This document shows, in pieces, positions 1 to 54,850 of a stretch of 64,000 bases of DNA. Position 1 is the first letter of the stretch. Each line of letters opens with the position of its first letter. The notes beneath the pieces are model-generated. The model had not been told where the DNA came from. It ran no database searches and worked only from the letters and a program-made list of their open reading frames with translations. The stretch spans positions 3,339,501 to 3,403,500 of the forward strand of contig WPIO01000007.1 of the NCBI GenBank assembly GCA_009760855.2. The letters run 5' to 3'. The position numbers and the translations under genes were made by a program. Origin of the DNA: Cristatella mucedo (taxonomy: Eukaryota; Bryozoa; Phylactolaemata; Cristatellidae).

Positions 1-68
1 TCCAAGCAACCAGTCGTCCCAAGCCTCCTGATGGTGCGCTGCCGCCACCGCCTCTCGCCATTGCTCAC

Positions 69-42410
<42,342 letters not shown>

Positions 42411-42550
42411 GGCAGCTGTTGGCAACGAGCTGACCTCGCAAGCCAAACCCTGCTGTCGCCTTGCTGCAACGAAGCGCCAGCAATATTGCAGCGGCAGGCG
42501 ACTGGCCGAAGGCGCAAAGCCGACCTTGACAGCCACTCCGTCGTAGTATA

Positions 42551-42611
42551 GTATTAAGCCTTACCCTCATGACTATATCTCCGATATAGTCATGAGGGTA
42601 AGGCTTGATAC
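42551..42611. repeat. 29-bp-arm hairpin upstream of TIMELESS
   Basis: Arms 42551-42579 and 42583-42611 are reverse complements with a single mismatch (the inner 24 bp are perfect), separated by the 3-nt loop TCC. The core half-site is CCCTCATGACTATATC. It lies 141 bp upstream of the proposed TIMELESS ATG, in the promoter or 5' UTR. It could be a protein-binding palindrome, a 5' UTR stem-loop or a small mobile-element relic. Confidence 0.85.
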
Positions 42612-42615
42612 CAGC

Positions 42616-42645
42616 AGCCCGGCATGTTCACAGGCAAGCCGGGCT
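42616..42645. repeat. Second inverted repeat upstream of TIMELESS
   Basis: AGCCCGGC (42616-42623) and GCCGGGCT (42638-42645) form a perfect 8-bp stem with a 14-nt loop, four bases from the larger hairpin. This much pairing in 30 bp could occur by chance; its adjacency to the other hairpin makes it worth noting. Confidence 0.5.
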
Positions 42646-42859
42646 ACTCAGGGCGGTTGCACAGTAACCTCATGCCTGCCTCCTGCAAGTGGCCAGCTCA
42701 TCGATCAGCTCAACCGTGGCCGCAGCAGTGTGAAGGCAGGTTGCCGACCAAGCCAACGATGGTTAGTAAGACCGGTCGACCCATGCAGTCGTTAGTATAA
42801 TGCCAACTTGCCAATTGCTAGCCCAACAGATCTTATTCACATCACCGTCCAAGCAATCT

Positions 42860-45640
42860 CCTGTGATCTTGCCATTGACGGTTTCCTCTATTGTAATTAT
42901 TATTATTATTATTGGCCTACCCAGCTGCAGCTTTTGCCAAACGTTCTTGACTTCTCTCAGAAATAATTATAATAAAAATAAATCATAAGCAAAGCATTCT
43001 AAGAAAGTTACTTTCTCCTTCTAGGTACTTTAACAGGCTGGAAAGAAAGCATGCCAACCAATTAATCGGTAATAACGTCCATGATTGCAGCACACACAAC
43101 GAACATAAGTGACGATTCACATAATTGCTCCTGTGTCTTCGAGCAGTGATAAAGTACTGGCACATAACGATCCAGTTCGTGAATTGGAGCCTCGCAGAGA
43201 GCAATCCTTAGTTGTCTGCCCTGCCAACCTTAGCCGTGCTCATGTCGTCTTTGTCTAAGAGTAATGTGGGGTGCACGTCATCATAGAGGTATCGAGATGT
43301 CTAATCATGCAGCAGTCGTTGATTGCTCACAGCAAGGGGTTGAGAACTGCTAAAGCTCTGCTGCAGCAGTGTGGGAGAGGCTTTTGAAAAACAGCAGATC
43401 CTTAATTGACTAAACAGAAGCATACACTTGCAGGAGTAGATGATGAAACAGGTTTTTTGGGGGATCAGCCAGGTTTTTCATGCAAGAGAACTCTCAAAAT
43501 GCATAATGACTAAAGGCTACTTAAAGATAGTGAGCCCCAAAAATATTCTCTTGGGAGCTGAAACTGTGCCACAGCATCTCGGCTTCTGCTAGCCTGCTCT
43601 GAAAATAAGAGTTGCTAAGCATGCTGACCCTGTGCATGTCACCCCTAACCATATTATTCATTTTGTATGTTTTTCAAGCATGATTTTACTTACCATTCAA
43701 TTACATTTCACTTTGCAGCAAATGTAAAGCGCCTAGAGAGATTAAGTTTTCTGAGGGCGCTTTATCAAGTGAATTATTATTATTATTATTATTATTAAGC
43801 TTACAGTTCTATAATACTCAAAACAATTAGGCTTAAATACTAATTTAAATTTACACATACATTCACCTGAGGAGCACCTGCACACTGCATTGATGAATGC
43901 ATTTTTTATCTAACCTGCATCAGGGTTGCCGAGTTGCCATCATTAAGCCTGCTGCAGTCAAAGACCAGAGCACCAAACCTCTGCTTAGCTTATTCAGATC
44001 CCTCACGTTAAACTAACTCCAAGCCACATGCTGCAACATCTCTCGATACTAATGAGCAAGGCCTTTAGTTGAGTTTGCACTCATAGAAAGTAACACAACT
44101 GAAGGTCGTCTGCTGTAGGACCAAGTGCCGAACTTTAAATTAGCCGGAGTCCAAGCACTTAACTCGAGTACGGGGTTCACCTAACATTTGTATAATTCAG
44201 CTCGGTCTAGATTCAAATTCAGATTACACCTTTTCTCGTGTGCGTACACCAAGTTCTACAAGTGCAGTGTTACGGTGTGTCCCAAGCCGCTCGACATCTG
44301 TTTGCAATTTTGCCGTGTCCAAAGGGAGCTTGTTCATCCTGAAACATTAGGACAGGGTTTGACTGGATCGCCGAGCTTTGCCACCATCAGCCATCGCCTG
44401 CAACCGTGCTGCCTTCACAATGCTAGTATGTTCACTCCTGCATGAGCAGCGCCTGAGCAGTGTCGTAGTCTCGACAGTGAAAATGATGCAAAAGTCACAG
44501 TCATCACAGATAGTCTACACCTATGCTTTCCATGATAGTCGTCGCTTTTGTCGCGACCGACGACCTTCCCTTACTTCGAAGCAAATAATATCCAATAACG
44601 TAGAGACTAATATCCAATAATGTAGGTCGTTCATACGCAGCTACTTATCAGGAGGGCCTCTAGAAGTTTAGTGGCTTCACCCCACAGGACGACTTCTTTA
44701 ACAAAAGTTTTTCTCTGCTGCTACCGAAGCAGGCCACAGTGCAAAGCTTCACCACTAATGGTCTGTTTGACCAAGGCATTACCAAGGAGTATCGCTTATT
44801 GCAACGACAATTAGCTAGCTCGGTCGCGCTGGGACACAGGAAGAATTCGTTTGCTAATTCCAGGTTCTCTGTAACAACATATGCGGCCGGCTGTTACTAG
44901 TATTCACCGCTCAGAGCAGGCAGTCCCATGCAGAGGCACCCTTGCAAGGGGCACGACCGACAGCTCCGGCGAGAGCTTGGGCAGCTCCAGTGGCTGGGAA
45001 GACTAGTGGCTGCATGGGCCAACGACTGTAGGCTGTTCGGAACTGATATACTCGCTGGTCAACAGGAAACAGTGCGGCCGTCCCCCTCACACGCACACCA
45101 CGATGGGACGACGAACCGCTGGCGAAAGCGCTAGCTCCAGTGTAGAAGTGGCATGCCCATTTTCCTTCGAGTTCGCCTGCTAGACGGTTCAGTAATGCTA
45201 CTGGAACAGGCGCTAGCTAAATTGAAGCGCCGCCCGACCCGACTTCGCTGGGGCGGCGCAGGCTTATACTAGCGAGACAAGCTCAGCGGCAGTAGCAGAA
45301 CCCGAACCAGCAGTGATAGAGGCGCGGCAGGAGCTCCGAGGGTGCCCGGAGGAGCCGTACCGCTGGGCAGCGGCCGGTGCGACTGCTAGCAACACACCGT
45401 CGTCAACTCCAGAAGAGGAATTCCGCTACAGCTGAGCGATGTTGGAACAGCAAATGTTGGCGCCGCTGGAGAACGCAGCCATCAATTCAGCTGCACGCGA
45501 ATGATAACGAGGGTCATTTCGAAGTGGCGACACGTGCGGCCGCGGCACGAGCTAGCTGCTCGCGGCGGAAGTTGTCACTTTCGTCGGGTTTCCGTTCGGC
45601 CGTTTCACGCACTATAAACGAGGGTCTAGCAGGGAAGGCG
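42860..45640 (+). repeat. Long repeat unit, copy 1 (internal deletion)
   Basis: Collinear with copies 2 and 3: GCAGCTTTTGCCAAACGTTC (42,922), CAGGCTGGAAAGAAAGCATGC (43,034), AAACAATTAGGCTTAAATAC (43,820), GCAAATAATATCCAATA (44,581), ending in a GC-rich part (CGCCCGACCCGAC, 45,230). About 2 kb carrying the degenerate protein gene in the other copies is missing between 42,960 and 42,980. It starts only about 450 bp upstream of the TIMELESS start codon. Confidence 0.8.
43615..43797 (+). mobile_element. L2 3' tail inserted in unit copy 1
   Basis: From AGCATGCTGACCCTGTGCATG to AGTGAATTATTATTATTATT. Copies 2 and 3 lack it at the same place, so the insertion is clean. Possible target repeat CTAAGC/TTAAGC. 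Confidence 0.85.
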
Positions 45641-46565
45641 TAAACACACGTCGAATCGACTGACCCCCACTGAGCAGGCGTTACAGCCGCCGCCGAGACG
45701 CTGGGGATGGGTAGGCTGGCTCTAATTAGCGATCGCCGGATCCGGCTGGGCCGGTACATGCGGCGGATGAATCTGCTTTGGGGTGGGGTGAGGAACTATA
45801 AGAACTGCTGCTCCCTCCCTCCCCCCTGCAGCTTTGTAGCTGCACAGGTGCCGGTGCTTATCGCCAATGGCTGAATTGAGGTCGTAACGATCGTGCGGAA
45901 AGTATGAACGACTTGGCTACCGGCTTAGAAAGAACCATTTGCTGGTGGATCGTCGAAAGAAAAGTAACTGGGTTAGGTCGGGAGAGGGCCACTGTGGTGG
46001 CCATTGTAGTGGACGTGGCCGGTGTCTGGCATGCTGCCACGATCGCCTCGTTCTTAGCCTGCGAGAGTAAAGCGATCGTAGCGACGTGTGCCGTCGGCTG
46101 TAGGCATCTATAGCTAGGAATCTATGCCGAGGGGGGCCAGATGGCTCACATCCAGACAGTCGAAGGCCACGTTATGAGACCAGCATAAGCTTGTTTGAAA
46201 GACTTAAATTCCTCTGGCTTCGAGATTGGCTGCCTCACTAGGAAGCCAAAGAGCACAATGATAGTAGCTCTGGCTCCAGCATGGATTACCTAGGATGGCC
46301 GGCTCTGGGCAGGCTCCTCCCCCCAGTCAGGCTACTACCACAACGACCTGCCCTCTTGATGTGAACGGTTTAAATTTACCGAGCAGAGTGCCCATGGATG
46401 CCTGGTTGAAGTAGCAAGTTGAATTTTCCCCTGCCTAACAAGATGAGACAGCTGCGGCAGTGTGACCCTGGGCTGGCATCCGAACCTTCCAGGGTCGATA
46501 CAGTGGCTGCCTTTTTTCTAAGGATAGTGGTCTCTTATCCATATGTTGGTCGTGTGGGTGCCTGA
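45641..46565. other. Between unit copy 1 and the L2, unassigned
   Basis: GC-rich at first with a CCCTCCCTCCCCCC run near 45,815. The open frame 45,904-46,113 has a hydrophobic middle (VVAIVVDVAGVWHAATIASF) but no family match. Confidence 0.3.
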
Positions 46566-47081
46566 TTATAATAATGATAATAATAACAATTCACTTGATA
46601 AAGCGCCCTCAGAGAACTTAATCTCTCTCTAGGTGCTTTACATTTAATGCAAAGTGAAATGCAATTGAATGGTAAGTAAAATCATGCTTGAAAAACAAAC
46701 GAAATGAATAATATGGTTAGAGGTGACATGCACAGGGTCAGCATGCAAATGTCGTTAGTGGCAGCATGCACAGTGTCAGCACGCATAAGCACATCAAGGA
46801 AAAATCACAGGGACCCACTAAATTCTGTCATACATAGGTGTGTTTTCAGGTTCCTTTTAAATGTGGTCAGGTCAGGGAATGTTCTGATGCAGGTCGGGAG
46901 GGAGTTCCAGGCTTTGGGGGCATAGGAACTAAATGCACGGTCTCCAAAGGATTTAAGGTTTGTATGAGGTATTTCTAGACTGTTGGATTCCGAAGGTACG
47001 ATGCTTGGCCTGAAGGGGGTGTATATCTGACAGATAGGCTGGAGCCATAGAATGAAGGGACCTAAAAGTGAGCAACAAAAC

Positions 47082-47999
47082 CTAGAAGTCAATCCGTTGC
47101 TTGACTGGTAGCCAGTGCAGGTCGGCGAGAAGTGGAGTAATGTGGCAACTGCGACGCTCACGACAGAAAAGCCTAGCTGAAGAGTTTTGCACCAGCTGCA
47201 ATCGCCTGATCGCACATGCTGGTAGGCCAGTAAGCAGTGAGTTGCAGAAGACGAGGCGGGATGTCACGAATGCATGGACCAACTTGGACGTGGTATCTTT
47301 ATCTAAACAAGCCCGAATTTTAGCAATGTTATGAAGCTGAAAATAGGCGGATTTGACTGTGGAGCTGATATGGCCGTCTAACGAGAGGTCGCTTTGGAAT
47401 ATGACACCTAGATTTCGAGCTGATTCAACTGGAGATATGCTGGCAGAGCCAATTTTGAGCTTCAGCCTTTCCAATTTGTGAATCGCACTGAGTTTGCCCA
47501 TAACTAGTAAGTTATTTTTATCATCGTTTAGTTTCAGAAAATTTGCAGCCATCCATGTGCAGATGTCATCAATACATGCAGCAAGTGAGTTAAGAGAGTT
47601 TGAGGTGCTCGAAGACTGGGAGGGATCAAAGCAAAGGTACAACTGAGTGTCATCCGCATAGAAGTGAAAGCCTAGATTGTGCTTAGCAATCACATCAGCA
47701 AGAGGGAGATTATAAACCGTGAAAAGAACCGGACCAAGCACGGAGCCCTGAGGTACTCCATATTTCAGAGGTACTTCAGATGATCTGTGTCCATTCACGT
47801 CAATACTCTGGAGTTTACTACTGAGATAGGACTTGAACCACTGCAGAGCAGTGCCAGTGATGCCCAGGCGAGATGAGAGGCGCTCTAGAAGAACTTTGTG
47901 ATCGATGGTATCAAAAGCTGCCGAAAGATCAAGCAAAACAGGCAGAGACACTCTACCCATGTCTGCATTCCTAAGTAGGTCGTTGTATACCCGAAGCAA
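47082..47999 (-). pseudogene. L2 reverse transcriptase frame
   Basis: 305 codons with the DLSAAFDTIDH motif (first catalytic Asp), PQGSVLGP, YADDTQLY (second and third Asp), LKLNDDKN and RNLGVIF. The frame shifts near 47,085; the rest (ESNSLEIPHTNLKSFGDRAF, to 46,805) continues in another frame. Confidence 0.88.
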
Positions 48000-48750
48000 T
48001 GCTGACTCTGTGGAGTGATTAGCTCTAAAGCCAGAGTGGAACTTACTAGTAAAGGTGTGAGGTTTCGATATATGAGTTCAGCTGGTCCGCCACGACCCGT
48101 TCGAGTGTCTGTGATAGGAATGGTAGAAGGGAAACTGGGCGGTAGTTGCTCAAGTTCTTTTGGTCTAGTGTAGCTTTCTTGAGAAGTGGCCTGACTACAG
48201 CTTTTCATGAAAGGTGCTGGGACATGACCTGAGGCTAATGACATATTAATTATGTTAGTCATGCATGGCAGCAGCAGATCAATGCAACGTAGCAGCAGGA
48301 CAGTGGGAATAGGGTCCAGAGGACTTGTTGTCTTCTTTGATTGAGATACGAACTTTAGGACTAGATCACTAGTGACCTGCTTAAATGCAGACATTGAGGT
48401 GCAGCCAGGAACCGAGGAACAGCATTCTAGTGGGGAGGTTGTCATCGCAGGGATGGATTCCCTGATCTTGTCTATCTTCTGCACAAAGAATCGAGAGAAG
48501 CGATCGGCTAGATTATCATTAGGATCATCAGGTAAGGAGCTAATCTGGGAACGGTTGAGGAGATGGTTTATTGTCGACATAAGCATTTTTGGATTGTGCA
48601 TCTGTGATTCAACAATGTTTTTATAAAAACTAGACTTAGCCTTTGCTAGGATCGATTGGTACGACCTACAGTAGTCTTCATATGCCTGTCGATGGACAGT
48701 TAGTCCGGATCTTTTGTATGCTTTTTCAAGCTTTCGTTTAGTAGACTTGG

Positions 48751-49671
48751 CTAGTTTAATGTCTGCGGTAAACCATAGGCCGTCTGGGGGGGGGGGGGGG
48801 GCACAGCGGGTTTTGTCAGAGGGGCAAACTCGTCTAGCTTGTCAGCTAGTGTCGTGTTGAAGCTATATACCAATGATGACAGATCGGAGGGAGGATTGAG
48901 CAGCAGAGGTGAAGCAGATATTCTCGCACGGACAGCATCGATGTCAAGGGTCTTGAGGTTTCGCGATTCACAGGTTATTTTAGAGGAGGATGTGGGCACA
49001 CACTGTAGATTGAATGAAATCTGCATGTGGTCAGATAAGCATGATTCGGGAATAATTGGTGATGACAAAGTGCAGTTATATGAGAAAATCTGGTCGAGTG
49101 TGTGACCCTTGATGTGGGTAGGGCCATGCACATGAGCCACAAGAGACAATGAGTCAGTCAATGCACGAAATTCGGTGCTGAAAGCGTCAGATAAGTTATC
49201 AAATTGAACGTTGAAATCACCCATTACGAGGAAGGATCGATTTCTTGCACACAGAATCGAAATGACATCGGAGAAATCTGAGATAAAGGAGGATTTGGTA
49301 CCTGGTGGGCGATAGACTACTGCCACTATCGGTAGCTTGTTTTCGGGTGAGACCAAGACAATTGATTCAAAAGACTGCTTCGAGGGTACCGCAAATGGCT
49401 TGAAGTTGAATTTCGAGCGCACGACAATACCAACTCCACCTCCAGTTTTGATTGATCTAGGGGTGTGAAAGAACGAGAAACCAGATGGAGTTGCGTCTTT
49501 AATTGTCGGACAGTTTATTGATTTCAGCCAAGTTTCAGTTAGGGCGAGCAGGTCGATACCATTTTCAGAAATAAGGTCGCTTATTACTAGAGGTTTATTG
49601 CACATTGAGCGAGGATTCCAAAGGCAAGCGTTAAGTCTGGCCGATGGGGTTACAACAGGCTTGATGACCAC
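48751..49671 (-). pseudogene. L2 endonuclease domain frame
   Basis: 306 codons. Catalytic-type motifs of the APE endonuclease are all present: E in TETWL (residue about 43), GDFN (about 149-152), and SDH (about 217-219). The C-terminal part runs into the proline run coded by the 16-base homopolymer, where the frame is lost. It would nick target DNA for target-primed reverse transcription. Confidence 0.85.
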
Positions 49672-50584
49672 TAAGTTTGAGGAATTTACAGTGACACATG
49701 TGGGGGAGGTGCTGAGCGGTTCGAGACAATGCTAGGAATACCGAACGAGCTGGTACTCAGCTTGCAGGTTCCGCCCAACGAGCAGCGTCTGAGCTGGCGG
49801 TTCCGGCCACAGCGGTGGCTACGTGGTGCTTGCAACGTCAGGCAGACTCGACAGCCTTGACACTTCAGACTGATCATAAAGAGCATCAAGATCTTGAGCA
49901 TGATAGCCGCTAGCTAGGTGCCGAGCACCACTGACAGTAGGATAGCAGAATGATCACGAGATATGAGTTCAATTACATCACGGTACCTTGGTGCCATGAA
50001 TGGAGCTCAAGATGACCTCTTGGCTGTGATAGGCAACGACGTAGCAGTAAACGTGCACAGCCGGTGAGGTCTTCCAGTCATATGTGTTGCTGTTGGCACT
50101 GGAGAGTCTAGGAGCTGCCATTAAGAAAATTAGGTTGCTTGAGGTGGCTACATCAAGGGCTATCCAGGCTTTCATGTCATGGAAACAGGTCCTACGCTCA
50201 CCCTCGTCCAAGCCTTCCTTCTCTGTGACCCACAATTGGTGGTTTCTGTATTACTAATATTATTGTTTTGATTAGATCTACACCGTGGCAGCTTTTGCCA
50301 GATGTTTTTGATTTCTCCTATGTAACACTAGCCCTGGTGTGCATGACCTCAGTTGTTTGGCATTTGCAATTATTTTCCAAAGATAAATCACAAGTGATGA
50401 TTTATAAGTATTTTGTTTTCCTTTAGCACGTCAGGTTTGGTAGATTGTGTTTATCGAAGATCGGTGCCCTTTAACGTTATGCATTACGTATGATATTGGC
50501 TGCTATTTGATTTATTTGTTACGGTCACTTAATGACATAAATGTTATTTTGTATAGAACAATTAACCACTTTTTGGTTGATATA

Positions 50585-52090
50585 GCCATTTGAATTAACT
50601 ATGTTTGAGATTTTCAATGCCAATGGAGTGTGAGAATTCTCAGCATACATTCTGCTACATCTGCAGGATATTCTCGACAAAAGAGCAGCACCTACCGATT
50701 ACTACATTCCGTAAACAGTGCTATCGCGTCTACTTCGGATGCAAACTGGTAGATCCGGATAAGACATGGGCACCAAAGATGGTGCGAAAGCCATGTATAG
50801 AAAATTAAGAGGCAATGGTTTATAGGTCAAAGCAAATGCATCCCGTTTGGAGTACCGATGATTTGGAGAGAACAAACTGACCATGTATTGGATTGTTATT
50901 TATGCAATACTAACGCGAAGGACTTCAATAAGAAAATTAAGCATACAATTGAATATCCAAATCTATTATCAGCAATGCGACCTGTAGGGACAGTGATGAG
51001 GCGGCAGCTCGTGCTCCTCCTATTACACTTAATGATATGTTGACTGACAGTGATTCGAGTTCAGCTGAAGGTGACGTTAGTGACAACCATGATGCTTTTG
51101 ATTTTCCAACACCTAAACCAATGTCACAATCTGATCTTGATGACTTAGTAAGAGACCTTACCCTGCCTAAAGAGTCAGCTGAAAGCTTTGGTTCTTGATT
51201 AAAAGAGAGAAAACTTCTTGTTCCCGGTACTACATTTTCGGGGTATATACGTCGTGAAAAAGAGATTCCGTTTTTCGACGAAAAATTCACTAATCTATAG
51301 CAGCAACGTCGAAGGTCTAGCTAAACAAACGGAAAAGTGCTATGGTGTAACTGAGTGGAGACTCTTCACTGATTCATCGAACCGCCGTTTAAAATAAGTT
51401 TTATTTATAATTGAAAGGAAATGTCCGCTTTGCCGATTGCACATTCTGTACAGATGAGACTTACGGATATATGAAAATAGTTGTCAATGAAATCAAACAC
51501 GATCAACACTAGTGGCAGATAGCCGGCGATTTCAAAGTCATTGCCCTTCTGCTTGCACTTCAAGGTGGAGGGACTAATGAAAAACTATGTTAAGGCTCTG
51601 AACCAAGTCGGCGATACCTTCAAGTACTTGTAAGACCAGTTTCCTCAAATTAGCGAGGGAAAGATGAAAGTTGGCATTTTTGTTGGTCCACACATCAGAG
51701 CACTGCTCAAAAAACAGTTTACAGTTTATAAGAAATGACTGGGTTAGCCTTGTAGGTGTGGAATGGATTTAAGTCTGCTGTAAGAAACTTTGTCGGCAAT
51801 CACAAGTCTGCTGACTATTCACGAATCCTTGAGAACATGATTTAACGTTACACGGAAATTTGCAGAAGAATGAGAGTTAAGATAATTTTCTAAACTCTAA
51901 CCTTGAAAAATCTCCCATCAAATTTAGGGGCATTCAGGGTGAGAGGTACCATTAGGATATATGTGAAATGGAGCATGGATACCAAAGACGCTGGAATGTT
52001 AACACGTTGGCCGATTATTGTCGGAGCTTGAAGCACCACAATCCAGCTGCTGTGGATAGCAGAACGTCCAGAAAGAAAGTTTAAAAGCAT
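50585..52090 (+). pseudogene. Degenerate gene of an uncharacterised multicopy invertebrate family, copy 1
   Basis: In successive frames: FCYICRIFSTKEQH (possible zinc-binding Cys pair), VYFGCKLVDPDKTWAPKMV, IWREQTDHVLDCYLCNT, HTIEYPNLLSAMRPV, PMSQSDLDDLVRDLTLPKES, a TTFSGYIRREKE stretch, FVGPHIRALL, and near the end GERYH, DICEMEHGYQRRWN and LADYCRSLK. I recognise this order from a family repeatedly annotated as 'uncharacterized protein' in arthropods, cnidarians and flatworms, of unknown function. At least ten stops and frame changes and two deletions (the KYPCFLC segment is gone). Not functional. Confidence 0.7.
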
Positions 52091-54310
52091 TTGACTAAAT
52101 AGGGGAATACTTAGGTTTACATTTCAAGAAACCTATATGATATTTATGTCAAACGATTTCATACGTTGCATGTGTATTGTAAAATAAAAACGCAAATTCT
52201 TAAAAAAAGTCCTGATGTGCTGATTTAAAATGAGCTACAGATTCTGAAAGAGCATCCCAAAGTTTACTTGGATCACCTATTAGATTGAAAATAACAGAAA
52301 GAAAGTTTCATTTTCAGGCTAGTGTAATAAAAACTAAGCATTAGCAAAGAAGCGTAAGACAACAATTTTCTTGTAAGTACTTTAACAGGCTGGAGAGGAA
52401 CCATGCCAACAGATTAAATAGTAGTAAGGTACACGATTGCGGCACACACAACGAACATATGGTACGATTCACATAATTGCACCAGTGTCTTCTAGCAAGT
52501 GCTAAGGTGCTGGCACATACCGACCCAGTTCGTGAATTGGAGCCTTGCACAGAGTCGTTCTTAGTTGTCTGATCTACCAAGCTTAGCCGCCCACGTCATC
52601 TTTGGGTGCACATCATTATAGAGGCGTCTGGGGTCTAATCGTGCAGCAGACGTTGGTTGCCCACAGCAAGGGGTTGAGAACTGCTACGGCTCTGCTGCTG
52701 CTGCCGTGTATGTGAGGCTTTTGAAAAATAGCCGATCCTTAATTTATTTAAACGAAGCATACATTTGTAGCAGTGGAGGATGGACCAGGTTTTTGGGGGA
52801 TCATCCAGATTTTTCATGCAAGAGAACTCACAGAATGCGCAATGACTAAAGGTCGCTTGATAAATGAGGAACGAAAATATTCTCTTCGAGCTGAGACCCA
52901 GCCACAACCTCTCGGTTTCGGCTATCTGGTTCTACCAATAATGAGTTATTCAAAGTCCAGTTCTATAACACTCAAACAAATTAGGCTTAAATACTTGCCT
53001 TTGAATTTACACATACATGCACTTGAGGTCTACCTGCTTAGTCTACTGGATGAACACATTTTATTGAGTCTGTATCCGGTTGCCGAGTTACCATTGAGCC
53101 TACTGCAGTAGGAGACCAGAGCAGCAAACTCTACTTACCTTATTCATATCCTTTTAGAGTAACTCCTAGCCGTTTGCTGCAGTATCACTCGACACGAATG
53201 AGCATGGCCTTCAGCAGAGTTTGCACCCTTAGAAAGTAATGCAAACCAAGGTCGTCTGAGGTAGGACCGACTGCCAAACATTAATCTAGCCGGAGTGCTA
53301 GCACTTAACTCAAGAATCGAATTCACAGAACACTTCTCTACAACTCAGCTCGGTCTAGATTAGTAATCTCGCTACGCCTTTTCTTATGTGCCTACACCAA
53401 GTTTTACAAGTGCAGTGTCACGAGCCGCTCGACATCTGTCTGCATTTTTGCCGTGTCCAAAGGGAGCTTGTTCGTCCTAAAACAGCAAGACAGCATCCGA
53501 CGGATCGCCGAGTTTTGTCACCATTAGCCATCGCCTGCAGCTGTGCTGCTCTCACAAAAGATAGTGTGGCCACTTCTACATGAGCAGTGCAGTAGTCTCG
53601 GCAGTAATGGTGCAGAAGCCATTGTCGTTACAGATAATCTACACGTATGCTACCGACGATAGTCGTCGCTTTTATCGCGACCGCTGATTTTTGCTTACTT
53701 CGAAGCAAATAATATCCAATAGCGTAGAGACTACTATCCACTAATGTAGGTTATCCCTTAGCAGCTACTTATCAGCACACGGCCTCTAGACGGTTGGTGG
53801 CTTCGAACCCACAGCACGATTTTTGTAACACAAGTTTCTTTCTCTGCTGCTACCGAAGCGCGGCGACAGCTTCTTTACATACGCTCTGTTTGGTCTAGAC
53901 TTTAGCAGAGAGAATCGCTTATTGCGGTGACAATAAGCGAGCTCAGCCGCGGAGGGACTCGGAGAGTACTCGTTTGATATTTCCAAGTCCTCGACAATAC
54001 GCGCGGCCCACAATAGCTGCTGGGATCCACTACGGGTCAGAGCGAGCGGCCCGCCCTCGGAGGCGCCCCTGCAAGGTGCACTAACGAGCGACAGCTTGGG
54101 CTGTGACCAGTGACCGGGACGCGACTAGCGACAAGCGCACGACGACGATCTCGGGCGGCGTCCCGAGCCGACATATACTAGCTGGCCAGCAGGAGACGCA
54201 GCGCGGCCGGCCCCCGCGACGGCCGCTCAAGCGCGGCCGTTCCCATTAACGCACGAGGACACACTGAATGGGAGGGCGAACCGCTGGCAAAAGCGCTCGC
54301 TTCGCAGCGT

Positions 54311-54392
54311 AATAATAATAATACAATAATATTGCACTTGATAAAGCGCCCTCAGAGAACTTAATCTCTTTCTAGGCGCTTTACATTTGCGT
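54311..54392 (-). mobile_element. 82-bp L2 3' tail inserted in unit copy 2
   Basis: TAATAATAATAATACAATAA, then ATTGCACTTGATAAAGCGCC and CTCTTTCTAGGCGCTTTACA; copies 1 and 3 read straight across this site before GTAGAAGTGG. One of the shortest 5'-truncated insertions here. Confidence 0.88.
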
Positions 54393-54850
54393 AGAAGTGG
54401 CTTGGCGCCATTGTGCTTCGAGGTCGCCCGTTCGACGGGTTTCGTAGCGCTACCGGAGGGACGGGCGCCAGCTAAGGGTAGACGCGCCGCCCGACCCGAC
54501 CTCCTCGGGACAGCAGCAGCGGTAACCGCAGAACTCCGACGCGGCCGCAACGGGGGCGCCGCAGGGGGCGCCGAGGATGCCCGGAGGCGCCGTACCGCTC
54601 GCTGTGCAGCCGCCGGCGCGACTGCTGGCAACGCACCGTCGTCGAGTAACTCCGGAAGAGGAATTCCGCGACAGCTGAGCGACGCTAGTACAGCAACTGC
54701 AGGCGCCGCTGCGGAGCGCAGCCGTCAGCGCCGATGCATGCGAACGAAAACGAGGGTAGGCACGACGCGGCGACACGTGCAGCCGCGGCACGAGATACCC
54801 GCTGGCGGCGGAAGTGAGGCCGGCGCCTCCAATAGGCGAACTAAGCAATC

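Larger units (their letters stand above)
46566..49905 (-). mobile_element. Near full-length L2-clade LINE
   Basis: In coding sense: a start region (49,901-49,686), an apurinic-type endonuclease (49,671-48,751) with WNPRSM, LALTETWL, VVYRPPGTK, GDFNVQFD, HTLDQIF and LSDHMQ, a linker (48,601-48,100) and reverse transcriptase (47,999-46,805) with LDLSAAFDTIDH, GVPQGSVLGP and FHFYADDTQLY. The 3' end is GTAAAGCACCTAGAGAGAGATTAAG...AAGTGAATTG then ATTATT repeats. Frame breaks lie near a 16-base C/G run (48,786-48,801), near 48,100 and near 47,090, so this copy cannot make the whole protein. Motif style fits the L2 group of the CR1 superfamily. Confidence 0.9.
49955..54850 (+). repeat. Long repeat unit, copy 2
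   Basis: Most complete copy: 5' part from GAGTTCAATTACATCACGG (49,965), a degenerate protein gene (50,585-52,090), then a non-coding 3' part shared with copies 1 and 3 and a GC-rich end (CGCCGCCCGACCCGACC, 54,486). An L2 3' tail is inserted at 54,311-54,392. Confidence 0.8.

Noticed and set aside
45904-46113. Small membrane-protein-like frame
   Set aside because: 69 codons, no homologue recognised and no supporting splice or promoter signal.
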